Assembly (NCBI GenBank): GCA_031267995.1
Contig: JAIRXZ010000133.1
Location: 1-8,252 of the forward strand
DNA: 8,252 nt
Source of the DNA: Odoribacteraceae bacterium
GTDB lineage: Bacteria > Bacteroidota > Bacteroidia > Bacteroidales > Marinifilaceae
Direction of reading: 5' to 3'
Shown: piece after piece, positions 1 to 6,865 of the stretch
Layout of the letters: each line of letters starts with the position of its first letter
Numbering within the stretch: position 1 is the stretch's first letter
Program-made: the position numbers and the translations under genes
The notes under the pieces: generated by a model
Told to the model about the DNA's origin: nothing
What the model saw: the letters and a program-made list of their open reading frames with translations, nothing else
Database searches by the model: none

Positions 1-238
1 CTTCTCTCGTTTCGTTTTCTCTCTCCCCAGTAAGTTAAGAACTCCCACTCGTGCCGTCCCGGGTCGGGGGAGGCTGTTTACAACCGACCGTTCCCCGGGA
101 AAGCGGACGCGAAGATAACGGTAACGGCGCGAGTTATCCAAATATTATCGAAGATTTTTTGAAAAATTGTTTTAGGTGTCTTATCCTCAGGGGGGTCGTG
201 ATCGGTGTTTGATGGCATCACGGGGTTGATCATGTTGG
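1..238. other. Intergenic region downstream of the thioredoxin lipoprotein gene; no convincing gene
   Basis: This stretch follows the TAA of the thioredoxin lipoprotein gene on the minus strand. It holds an AT-rich segment at 140-175 and a weak 6-base inverted repeat (GATAAC 114-119 / GTTATC 133-138). I see no tRNA, rRNA or clear intrinsic terminator. A minus-strand reading frame of 51 codons (233-78) starts 5 bases after the upstream stop but resembles no family I know. The minus-strand sequence at the left edge ends in AAACGAGAGAAG. It shares AAACGAGAGA with the leader just before the susD-like start codon, so a further co-oriented gene may begin just outside the window. Confidence 0.5.
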
Positions 239-1468
239 TTAATGTTCTTCCTCGAATTTGTCTCCGTAGAGCGCGATAAGCCTCCTGTCCAGCCATGAAC
301 CACGGGCGTTGCGGTCGACGATGACGCCGTCCGGGTCTACCAGCACGCAGGCGGGGATGCCCAGGATATCGTACGTCTTTGCCAGATCCCCGTCGAAAGC
401 GGCGGGGTCATGCAGCTGGAGCCAAGGCATTTGCTCGTCCTCCACGGCCTTCAGCCACTTGTCTTCGTCGGTATCCATCGAGATACTGATCACGTCGAAG
501 CCGGCGGGGTGGTACAGGTTGTACGCCATCTTCAGGTGAGGAATATCCGCCCGGCAGGGGCCGCACCAGGATGCCCAAAACTCCAGGAGGAGGTAGCGCC
601 CCCCTACATGGTCGGACAATTTCACGGGGTTACCGCCGGTATCGAAAAAGGTGAAATCGGCAAACTTCGCCCCCGCGACCGTCTCTTTCAGCGCGTTCGC
701 CACGCTCTCCACCTCTTTATAGAGCGTCGTTCCCTTCATCGCCGCGGAGAACGACGCGAGAATGTCATCTATCTCGCCGGCGGTAAAAATACAGGGGCTA
801 ATCCTCTGGTGCCCCGTGTTTTCCAGGAACACCAGCAGTCCGGCCGCGTTGCCCGCGTTGCGCGCGATAAACTGCTTCACGCGGGCGCGCTCGTCGTCGG
901 CCGCCGCGTCCACCCGTTCGGCGTTGGCGATGCCCTCGCGGGTGCTCGCTCCCGATCGCGATCGCCTCAGGTAGTGCATCTTGGCCTTATCCTTGGCCGC
1001 CAGCAGCGCGAGCTTCGCCTCGTTATACTCCGCGTACAAATCGTGCAGCGGCGAGCCGGTGACCCGCACCTTGGAATAGTCGTACCCGCCATAGATCGAC
1101 GCCAGCGGGATGCTGTCCAGCGCGGCCTCCACCCGCGTCACCCCCGCCTCCACCAGCACCGGGATGACCGGCCGGAGGAGGTAGCGATTATCCACCATCT
1201 TCCCCCGCTCGTCCGTCGGGAAGAACTTGAGGGTAAACACCTTCGCCCCGGTCAGCTTCCCCTTGAAGAGGAAGGCGCCGTTCGCGATCACCGCGCTATC
1301 CACGGCCGTCTGGTGAAACTCGTCGCCGCCGACGAGCAGGTGCACGGCCTTCCCCTCCGCCCCGTCGATTTTACCTTCGATAACGTAGCCTCCCGGCAAG
1401 CAACCGGCAAGCGACAATAGATACCCCGCCAGCAAAACGGCCGGGGCAACACGCGTACTCGTTTTCAT
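239..1468 (-). CDS. TlpA-type thiol-disulfide oxidoreductase lipoprotein (DUF4369-like N-terminus plus thioredoxin domain)
   Basis: A predicted 409-residue periplasm-facing lipoprotein. Residues 1-23 form a lipoprotein signal ending in lipobox LAGC, with Cys23 as the lipidated residue. Residues about 28-120 (YVIEGKIDG..., then a beta-rich stretch) resemble the DUF4369 domain that often precedes thioredoxin domains in Bacteroidota. Residues about 140-265 are helical and charged. Residues about 267-400 are a TlpA/AhpC-TSA-like thioredoxin fold with active site WASWCGPC (Cys302, Cys305) and the cis-proline loop GIPACVLVDPDG (Pro372). By family, such proteins reduce or exchange disulfides in the periplasm; the client is unknown. 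An unusual extra cysteine (Cys374) sits two residues after the cis-proline. The start is supported by AGGTAG two bases before the ATG and by the signal sequence. It is the last gene of the visible cluster, 332 bases after susD, a gap filled by an inverted-repeat element. It may therefore be expressed separately from susCD. Family call is firm, exact role is inference. Confidence 0.93.
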   Translation of the reverse strand: MKTSTRVAPAVLLAGYLLSLAGCLPGGYVIEGKIDGAEGKAVHLLVGGDEFHQTAVDSAVIANGAFLFKGKLTGAKVFTLKFFPTDERGKMVDNRYLLRPVIPVLVEAGVTRVEAALDSIPLASIYGGYDYSKVRVTGSPLHDLYAEYNEAKLALLAAKDKAKMHYLRRSRSGASTREGIANAERVDAAADDERARVKQFIARNAGNAAGLLVFLENTGHQRISPCIFTAGEIDDILASFSAAMKGTTLYKEVESVANALKETVAGAKFADFTFFDTGGNPVKLSDHVGGRYLLLEFWASWCGPCRADIPHLKMAYNLYHPAGFDVISISMDTDEDKWLKAVEDEQMPWLQLHDPAAFDGDLAKTYDILGIPACVLVDPDGVIVDRNARGSWLDRRLIALYGDKFEEEH

Positions 1469-1470
1469 AA

Positions 1471-1476
1471 CTACCT
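1471..1476 (-). promoter_or_regulatory. Possible ribosome binding site of the thioredoxin lipoprotein gene
   Basis: AGGTAG on the minus strand ends two bases before the ATG at 1468. It is purine-rich and Shine-Dalgarno-like. Bacteroidota depend only weakly on such sites, so this supports rather than proves the start. Confidence 0.4.
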
Positions 1477-1496
1477 GTTTTAAAAGTGATTTGTTT

Positions 1497-1556
1497 ATAA
1501 TTCAATGTCGGGTCGGGGTAAAAACCCGTCGCCTTTCGCGGGCACGGGAAGGCTCG
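1497..1556 (-). pseudogene. Orphan copy of a SusD C-terminal tail
   Basis: Translated on the minus strand, this stretch reads FPCPRKATGFYPDPTLNYK. The true C-terminus of the neighbouring susD-like protein reads FPFPQNATGFNPNLTQNYE. They share the pattern FPxPxxATGFxPxxTxNY without a gap. At DNA level, bases 1497-1556 align ungapped with 1807-1866 (offset 310), with 41 of 60 positions identical by hand count. Similarity falls off just past 1556, about 7 bases before the inverted-repeat element begins at 1564. The copy lacks the rest of a SusD gene and has no stop at the expected place, so it is not a gene. SusD proteins commonly end in a conserved proline/asparagine tail, which makes homology the simplest reading. 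It is either the remnant of a second susD, or the displaced original 3' end after an insertion that supplied a new tail. Confidence 0.55.
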
Positions 1557-1563
1557 CGATGAT

Positions 1564-1760
1564 CCCCGAAATTTTAACATATCGACGCATAGCATTATGC
1601 GCTGCCTGCACATAGCATTATGCGCTGCCTGCGCATAGCACGATGCGCTGCCTGCGCATAACACGATGCGCTGCCTGCGCATAACGTTATGCGCTGCCTG
1701 CGCATCGTGCTATGCGCAGGCGCGTCATAGTACTATGCGTCGATATGTTAAAATTCGGGG
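1564..1760. repeat. Composite inverted-repeat element between susD and the thioredoxin gene
   Basis: The outer arms are 1564-1592 (29 bases) and 1733-1760 (28 bases). They are reverse complements over their whole length except for one extra A in the left arm; each contains TTTTAACATATCGACGCATAG or its complement. The 140 bases between them are an array of short palindromes with an exact 23-base period (see the separate entry). The element lies wholly between susD and the thioredoxin lipoprotein gene, 40 bases after the susD stop, and codes for no plausible protein. I see no clear target-site duplication next to the arms. It could be a MITE-like mobile repeat, a structured RNA segment that blocks exonucleases or attenuates transcription, or a protein-binding array. 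The structure itself is certain; the role is unknown. Confidence 0.9.
1587..1738. repeat. Seven GCAT-N6-ATGC palindromic boxes at 23-base spacing
   Basis: Box cores start at 1591, 1614, 1637, 1660, 1683, 1706 and 1729, exactly 23 bases apart. On the plus strand the six-base cores are AGCATT, AGCATT, AGCACG, AACACG, AACGTT, CGTGCT and AGTACT. Two outermost bases deviate: box 2 begins ACAT and box 7 begins TCAT. The first five spacers are GCTGCCTGC, and the sixth is GCAGGCGCG, close to the reverse complement. Most boxes extend to GCGCAT-N6-ATGCGC, a 6-base stem with a 6-base loop. Box 5 is a perfect 18-base palindrome (1677-1694, GCGCATAACGTTATGCGC). Box 6 has a 10-base stem (1696-1705 / 1712-1721). 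The period is too short, and the variable part too small, for a CRISPR array. Confidence 0.9.
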
Positions 1761-1800
1761 CGTCGAAATCGTCCTCCCGGCGCCCTCGAGGGGGGATAAT

Positions 1801-3219
1801 TCATTCATAATTCTGCGTGAGGTTCGGGTTGAAGCCCGTGGCGTTCTGCGGGAAGGGGAAGACCCACAGGGGCGAGTCGGGGCGCAACTCGTACACCGTG
1901 CCGAGCAACGTTTTGCGCAGCGTCTCCCGGTGAGCCGCCTCCGTGTTCCATCGCTTCAGGTCGATGAAGTGCCTGGGGCCGAACCACGTTTCCGTCCTCG
2001 ACACGCGTTTCAAGAGGGCGAAGGCGTCGGCCGCGTCGGTCGCGGGGACGGGCGTGCACGGCTCTACCCGCTTTTGGCGGATGGCGTTCAGTATATCCAT
2101 GGCGGCGGTGACGCGCCCCGACCTGATCATGCACTCGGCGACGGTCAGGTGCATCTCCACGGTGGTGAGGCCGAGGGAGTTCTTGAATACCGTCGTGGCC
2201 GCCATCACGTCGATGCCGGAGAGGCCGTAGGCGGCCGGGCCGAAGGCGTTATACTTGGCCAGGTAGTCGAAGAAGATATCCCCGGGCTCGAACGCCGCGC
2301 TCATTTCCAGGGTGAAGGCGCCCAACGCCAGGTAGGTGGAACTGATATAAAACAGGTCTTCGGCGCACTCCAACTCGGGGTGGTGAAAGTAGGTGCCGGC
2401 TACCCCCAGGAGGTTGGCGCCGGGGACGAGGTGGTCGCGATAATCCTCCACCTCGTCCTGCAGGGCGAGGGAGCGATTCGCCGCCGCCTCGGCGCCCTCG
2501 AAGTCGTGCATGGACATGCGTACCTTCGCCTCGACGGCGTACGCGAAGGGTTTACCGACGCGCATCGGGTTGGAGGGGTGGTCGGGCAAGCTGTTCAGGT
2601 CGAAGGCCGCCTGCAAGTCCGCCAGGATAAAGTCGTAAACCTCTTGCACCGAGTACTTCGGGTTCGGCACGGAGAGGAGGTCGTTCTCCCTGGCGTAGGG
2701 GACTCCGCCGTCCGTGTCGGCCGTTTCGGGGTGATACGCCTTGGCGAAGAGGTTGACCGCCAGGTAGTGGAAGTAGGCGCGCAGCACGTGGGCTTCCGCC
2801 TTCAGTCGCGCCGCCACGCCGCGATCGCCGGAGGCGTTGTCCACCATGAGCAGTACCGGGTTGGCCACCTTGCCGATGATGGAGTAAAACAACTCGTACC
2901 CGGTGTCGGAGGCGGTGAGGGCTGCCCGGTCGGCGGTCTCGTCCCAGGTGAGGGTTATCGTGTTCAGGTTCTTCACGGGGGTATTGATCGTGTTGGGCAC
3001 GTTGAGTGCCCTCGGGTAGAGGTCGTTTACCAACGCGGAGGCGGCGTTCATCTCGAAAAACATTTGGGTGGTGGCCGCGCCACCGGAGAACTGGTAATTC
3101 AGCAACTGGTCGAGGTCGGTGACCCGATCCAGGAGGTTTTGTCCCTTGGGATCGATCTCCGTGAACTTCCCGCAGCTTACCAATGCCAGCAGGGCGAAGG
3201 CTATAGTATATCTTTTCAT
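1801..3219 (-). CDS. SusD/RagB-family outer-membrane nutrient-binding lipoprotein
   Basis: A predicted 472-residue surface lipoprotein that caps the SusC channel and helps capture the nutrient. The N-terminus MKRYTIAFALLALVSC is a lipoprotein signal with lipobox LVSC (Cys16). Next comes FTEIDPKGQNLLD, typical of SusD/RagB proteins. Family marks follow: a helical stretch with LRAYFHYLAVNLFAKAYHP and DTDGGVPYA at about 146-176, LNAIRQKR at 377-384, FIDLKRWN at 418-425, and a C-terminal tail FPFPQNATGFNPNLTQNY at 454-471. The start is placed at 3219 rather than at an in-frame ATG eight codons earlier. That ATG lies inside the end of susC and would bury the signal peptide; 3219 follows the susC stop by 10 bases with AACGAGAGAT before it. 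The close spacing implies co-transcription and perhaps translational coupling with susC. Length is a little short for the family but complete. Its 3' end has a diverged second copy at 1497-1556, beyond the inverted-repeat element. Substrate cannot be read from the sequence. Confidence 0.95.
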   Translation of the reverse strand: MKRYTIAFALLALVSCGKFTEIDPKGQNLLDRVTDLDQLLNYQFSGGAATTQMFFEMNAASALVNDLYPRALNVPNTINTPVKNLNTITLTWDETADRAALTASDTGYELFYSIIGKVANPVLLMVDNASGDRGVAARLKAEAHVLRAYFHYLAVNLFAKAYHPETADTDGGVPYARENDLLSVPNPKYSVQEVYDFILADLQAAFDLNSLPDHPSNPMRVGKPFAYAVEAKVRMSMHDFEGAEAAANRSLALQDEVEDYRDHLVPGANLLGVAGTYFHHPELECAEDLFYISSTYLALGAFTLEMSAAFEPGDIFFDYLAKYNAFGPAAYGLSGIDVMAATTVFKNSLGLTTVEMHLTVAECMIRSGRVTAAMDILNAIRQKRVEPCTPVPATDAADAFALLKRVSRTETWFGPRHFIDLKRWNTEAAHRETLRKTLLGTVYELRPDSPLWVFPFPQNATGFNPNLTQNYE

Positions 3220-3229
3220 ATCTCTCGTT
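3220..3229 (-). promoter_or_regulatory. susC-susD junction and start-deciding leader of susD
   Basis: The 10 bases between the susC TAA and the susD ATG read AACGAGAGAT on the minus strand. The purine run GAGAGA is the only ribosome-binding candidate and favours the start at 3219. AAACGAGAGA recurs at the extreme left edge of the window in the same orientation. Confidence 0.45.
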
Positions 3230-6200
3230 TTAAAAGTTAACATTCAGGCCGAAGACGTAGGAGGAGGGGGACTTGATGGAGCGCGTTTCGGGGTCGACGT
3301 CCACCTTGTTTTTTACCCACAGGTACTTGGGGTTGTCCACCTGGAAGCGCACCGTGGCCTCGTGCAGGCCGATTTTGGAGAGGAAGGAGGTGGGCAGGCC
3401 GTAGCCCAGCACGATGTTGCGCGCCTTGAGGAAGGCGGCCGGGTGGACGTAAATGTCTGAATAGGTGGCCTCGCTGCCGATGGTTTGGGCGGAATAACGG
3501 CCGATGCCGGGCACGTTGGTGTCGGTGTTCGTCGGCGACCAGCCGTTCAGGAAGTAGTCGGGGATCACGCCGAAGGGCATGTGGTAGCGGGGGATCGCTT
3601 GCCGCGCCCGCATCATGTGACCGCCGTAGTAGACCAGCAGCACGCCGAGGCTGAAGCCCTTGTAACGCAGCTGGTTTTCCAGGCCGAGGGTGACCTTGGG
3701 ATCCTCCTGGCCGGAGTAGACGAGGGCGTCGGCTTCCGTGTTCCGGGCGCTGGCCACGGCCGTGCCGTCGGAGGCGTACCAGGTGGGCTGTCCCGTGTCG
3801 TCGATGCCGGCAAAGCGATAGGAAAAGAGGGCGCTCACCGGGTAGCCCACCTGGAAGCGCGAGGCTACCAGCTCGCTGGCCAGCACCGCCTGTACCTCCA
3901 CGCGGGTGATTTTGTTCTTGTTATACGAGGCCGTCAGGAGGGAATTCCACGAGAACGCGCCGGCCGTCGCGCCCTTGAACCAGGCGTGGTCGAGCATCAG
4001 CTCCACGCCGTTGTTCTCGAGGGAGGCCATGTTCATGGCCAGGCTGGTGAAGCCCTTGCTGGGATCCAGCGTCTTGCGGGAGAAGATGTCCTTGCCCCGC
4101 TTGTGGTAGTAGTCGAGCGTGCCGCGCAACCGGTTGTCGAAGAGGCGGAAGTCCAGGCCGGCGTTCGTGGTGACGGTCTCCTCCCACTTCAGCTCGGGGT
4201 TGGCGGGGCTGTCGACTCGCGACATGGGGAGCTTCGTCTTGTCATTGAATAGCGATGAGGTGGCCGTCATGCGGCTGGTGGCGCCCTGGTAGATGTTGCC
4301 CGTGACGCCGTAGCTGAGGCGGAGCTGGAGGAAATCGATGGCGTCGATGGCGCCCATGAACTCCTCGTTGTGCAGGTTCCAGTTGGCGCCGATAGACCAC
4401 AGGGGCTTGCCGCGGAACTTGGTGTCCAGGCCGTAGATGTCGGCGTAATCCTCGCGGAAAGAGCCGAAAGCGTTGTAGCGATCGGCGTACGTGTAAGTCA
4501 CGTTCGCGTAGCCCGACGCGTAGCGATGCACCTGTTCGGGCACGGGGTCGATGGCCGGGGCGATGTACACGTCGTACATGTAGGCCTTCACGGGGAAGCC
4601 GGTGGCAAAGAAGGTGGACTGCGTGAAGGCGCTCAACGCGGGGAGATTGACGGATGTCGTGGCGTGCGACTGCAACTGTTCGTCGTAGCCGAGCAGCAAG
4701 CCGCGGGTTCCACTGCTTCGCGTTTGGCGAAACTCCATCCCGGCGATCAGGTTCACGGCGTGTTTGTCGGCGAAGTCGCGGGCAAAGTCCAGCTGTCCGC
4801 GTGCCGTCCAGTTCTCGGCGCGGGTGTTGACGGTGGCCAGTTTCCCGCCGTTTTCCGGGATCATGTAGCTGTACGCGTCGCCCGTTTTCACGGTGTAGGC
4901 GTTTCGCATGAGGCGCATGACGTAGCTCTCCGCCTCGGCGTAGGAGGTGGACGACAGGCGCTCCGTCTCGTACACGAATCGCGTGTTCGCCGTGAGGCCG
5001 GGCAAGAGGCGAAAGAGGAACTCGCCGTGATAGCGGGCGCCGCGGCGGTCGTCCCGCGTCTGGTCGCGGGAAAGCTCCTCCAGGTGGTTGTACTTCATCG
5101 AGCGCAAGGCGGGATCCTCCTCCGGCAGCTGGTTGTACATATTATAATAGGTGGTGGAATAGTAGGCAAACGACCCGTCATCCTCCAGCAACCGGTAATA
5201 GGCCGGGACGTTGAAGGGTTCGTTGGCGAAGGCGTTGTTGCTCACCTTGGACTTGGCGAGGATGCTGTTGAGGCTCACGTTCAGCGTCAACCAGGGGGTC
5301 ATCTCGTACGCTCCCTTGTAGAAGATGGAGAACTGGCTGCTCCCGGCCTCCCGGATGCCCGCGTTGTCGGCGCGATAATTCAACACCAGGTTCGACTGCG
5401 AGCGATCCCCGCGCGACCGGATGGCCACGTTGTACTGCTGCAGGAAACGATTCAACAACACGTGATCCTTGTACTCCCGCGCGAAATCGTTCTTCGACAA
5501 CGCCTCCATCTCCCGCTCCAGCTCCGCCGCCGTGATCTCGCCCTTCGCCAGGCGGTAGTAGGCGTACTGCACGGAGGAGATGGTCTCGTAGCGATTAATC
5601 CCGCTCTCCGTCGTGCCGATGGGATCCGCCACCTCCCCCTCGTTATCCAGGAAATAGTAGTTCCAGTACGCCCGCTCCACCTCCACCTGCTGCGCGGCCG
5701 TCATGTAAAAATTGCGCGCGTAATCCAGGTCGCGCTTCTGGTAGACGGTAAAATTCACCGCCGCATCCACGTTCACGCGCCCCTTCTCCCTCGCCCGCTT
5801 CGTGGTCACCACGATAATCCCGTTCGACGCCCTGGCGCCGTAAATCGCCGTCGCCGAGGCATCCTTCAGCACCGTCACGCGCTCCACGTCGTACGGGTTA
5901 ATATCATCCAGGCTACCCTCCACCGGCAACCCGTCCACCACCAGCAACGGCGACGTGGCGGCGTACAGCGAACTCACCCCGCGGATCGTCATCCTCCCGT
6001 CATACACCATCAGCCCGGCCACGCGCCCCTCCAGGTTCTCCCTCACGCTGGGCGCGTACCGATCCTCCAGGCTCGCCGCCCCGAGCGTCGTCACCGCGCC
6101 GGTGGACTTCTCGCGAGCGATACTCTGGTACCCCGTCACCACCACCTGATCCACCTCCGCCACCACCTCCCGCATCACCACCTCCACGCGACCGTTCACC

Positions 6201-6772
6201 CGCGCCGTCACCTCCCGCGTCTCCCTCCCCACGTAAGTCACCCGCAGCCACACCTCCGTGCCCGCCACGCCGTCCAGCTCGAACAACCCATCCGCGTCCG
6301 TCACCACCCCCCGCGTCGTCCCCCGCAGCAGCACCGACGCCCCGGGCAGCGGGTCACCCCGCTCGTCCGTCACCCGACCGGCGACCTTCCCCGCGGGGCT
6401 TTGCTCCAGCGGCGACGGCTTCACCGGCCGGATCACCACCACCTCCCCCGCCCGTTCCCACGTGAAACCATCCCCCAGCACCAGGCGCAACGCCTCGTCC
6501 AGGTCGGCATCCTTCACGTCGACGTTCACCCTCGCCCGCTCGCCCAGCTCCTGGTGACTATAAAAAAACTCCAGCCCCGTCTGCCGCTTCAACACCCGCA
6601 ACGCCTCCACCGCCGACGCGTCCCGCACCTTCAACGTCACCAACTGCGCCCGCACCGCCGCCGGCAGCTGGAGCACGAAACAACACGTGAAAAACAATAC
6701 CATCTTCATGATCAAAAAATTTCTCGCGAGGGGAACCCTTCTCCCCGTCGCCACGGATTCATCTTTTTTCAT
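3230..6772 (-). CDS. SusC/RagA-family TonB-dependent outer-membrane transporter with STN signalling domain
   Basis: A predicted 1180-residue outer-membrane beta-barrel that imports a nutrient with energy from TonB. The N-terminus has a long basic n-region (1-23), then a hydrophobic core (VLFFTCCFVLQLPAAV) and likely cleavage after Ala42. Residues about 43-115 are an STN domain (VTLKVRDASAVEALRVLKRQ..., ending FTWERAGEVVVIRP), the part that signals to FecR. Residues 129-205 are a carboxypeptidase-regulatory-like domain (GRVTDERGDPLPGASVLLRG). VDQVVVTGYQ at 208-216 opens the plug, which runs to about 330 and has SPLLVVDGLPVEG, INPYDVERVTVLKDASATAI and YGARASNGIIVVTTK, all hallmarks of SusC. The rest is the barrel, ending in SSYVFGLNVNF with a terminal Phe. 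The ATG at 6772 is chosen because such extended n-regions are common in these transporters. An alternative ATG at 6709 gives a compact signal peptide. It lies 93 bases after fecR and 10 bases before susD. STN plus FecR implies substrate-induced expression through an ECF sigma factor. Substrate unknown. Confidence 0.96.
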   Translation of the reverse strand: MKKDESVATGRRVPLARNFLIMKMVLFFTCCFVLQLPAAVRAQLVTLKVRDASAVEALRVLKRQTGLEFFYSHQELGERARVNVDVKDADLDEALRLVLGDGFTWERAGEVVVIRPVKPSPLEQSPAGKVAGRVTDERGDPLPGASVLLRGTTRGVVTDADGLFELDGVAGTEVWLRVTYVGRETREVTARVNGRVEVVMREVVAEVDQVVVTGYQSIAREKSTGAVTTLGAASLEDRYAPSVRENLEGRVAGLMVYDGRMTIRGVSSLYAATSPLLVVDGLPVEGSLDDINPYDVERVTVLKDASATAIYGARASNGIIVVTTKRAREKGRVNVDAAVNFTVYQKRDLDYARNFYMTAAQQVEVERAYWNYYFLDNEGEVADPIGTTESGINRYETISSVQYAYYRLAKGEITAAELEREMEALSKNDFAREYKDHVLLNRFLQQYNVAIRSRGDRSQSNLVLNYRADNAGIREAGSSQFSIFYKGAYEMTPWLTLNVSLNSILAKSKVSNNAFANEPFNVPAYYRLLEDDGSFAYYSTTYYNMYNQLPEEDPALRSMKYNHLEELSRDQTRDDRRGARYHGEFLFRLLPGLTANTRFVYETERLSSTSYAEAESYVMRLMRNAYTVKTGDAYSYMIPENGGKLATVNTRAENWTARGQLDFARDFADKHAVNLIAGMEFRQTRSSGTRGLLLGYDEQLQSHATTSVNLPALSAFTQSTFFATGFPVKAYMYDVYIAPAIDPVPEQVHRYASGYANVTYTYADRYNAFGSFREDYADIYGLDTKFRGKPLWSIGANWNLHNEEFMGAIDAIDFLQLRLSYGVTGNIYQGATSRMTATSSLFNDKTKLPMSRVDSPANPELKWEETVTTNAGLDFRLFDNRLRGTLDYYHKRGKDIFSRKTLDPSKGFTSLAMNMASLENNGVELMLDHAWFKGATAGAFSWNSLLTASYNKNKITRVEVQAVLASELVASRFQVGYPVSALFSYRFAGIDDTGQPTWYASDGTAVASARNTEADALVYSGQEDPKVTLGLENQLRYKGFSLGVLLVYYGGHMMRARQAIPRYHMPFGVIPDYFLNGWSPTNTDTNVPGIGRYSAQTIGSEATYSDIYVHPAAFLKARNIVLGYGLPTSFLSKIGLHEATVRFQVDNPKYLWVKNKVDVDPETRSIKSPSSYVFGLNVNF

Positions 6773-6806
6773 ACTTTTGTGTTACTCATTTTACATGTGG
6801 GAAACG

Positions 6807-6826
6807 CCCCGCGAGGGGAGATCCCC
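6807..6826. repeat. Overlapping, mutually exclusive short palindromes upstream of susC
   Basis: CCCCGCGAGGGG (6807-6818) and GGGGAGATCCCC (6815-6826) share the run GGGG at 6815-6818, so only one hairpin can form at a time. They lie in the susC leader, 35 to 54 bases before the ATG at 6772. The decamer CGCGAGGGGA in this block (6810-6819) recurs at 6725-6734 just inside the susC reading frame. A role in leader folding is possible but unproven; in GC-rich DNA short complementary G and C runs also arise by chance. Confidence 0.4.
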
Positions 6827-6832
6827 GATCCC

Positions 6833-6863
6833 GTACCGGTTGTCGCGTCAACGACGCCGGTAC
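6833..6863 (-). terminator. Hairpin directly after the fecR stop; possible terminator or processing site
   Basis: GTACCGG (6833-6839) pairs with CCGGTAC (6857-6863). Inside it GTCG (6842-6845) pairs with CGAC (6852-6855) across a 6-base loop, with a small internal bulge. On the minus strand the hairpin starts two bases after the fecR stop codon. No T-run follows, so it does not fit a classic intrinsic terminator. It may limit read-through into susC or mark an mRNA processing or stability boundary, consistent with low constitutive fecR and inducible susC. Structure clear, function inferred. Confidence 0.5.
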
Positions 6864-6865
6864 TT

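Noticed and set aside
114..158. Intrinsic terminator from GATAAC/GTTATC followed by a T-run at 153-158
   Set aside because: The stem is only 6 AT-rich pairs with a 13-base loop, the T-run is about 15 bases away, and it would act on the plus strand, where no gene ends.
78..233. A possible 51-codon minus-strand gene starting 5 bases after the thioredoxin gene stop
   Set aside because: The spacing would suit coupling, but there is no recognisable family, no ribosome site beyond the upstream stop region, and the composition looks intergenic. Kept only as a remote possibility.
953..966. CGATCGCGATCG palindrome in the thioredoxin gene
   Set aside because: A single short palindrome inside a coding region, explained by Arg and Ser codons. 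No repeats of it elsewhere in the window were noticed.
410..1420. A plus-strand open frame of 336 codons antisense to the thioredoxin gene
   Set aside because: Low-complexity Arg/His-rich translation opposite a gene with a clear CGPC active site.
1371..1682. A minus-strand frame of 103 codons through the repeat array and the orphan susD tail
   Set aside because: Its first half translates short palindromic repeats and its last part overlaps the start of the thioredoxin gene. Only the middle segment is informative, as a susD tail remnant.
1587..1738. CRISPR array
   Set aside because: The period is 23 bases with only a 6-base variable core inside a palindrome, so no spacer-sized segments exist, and no cas gene is seen.
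1666..3240. A plus-strand open frame of 524 codons antisense to susD
   Set aside because: Shadow of the susD gene. It begins inside the palindromic repeat array and shows no recognisable domain.
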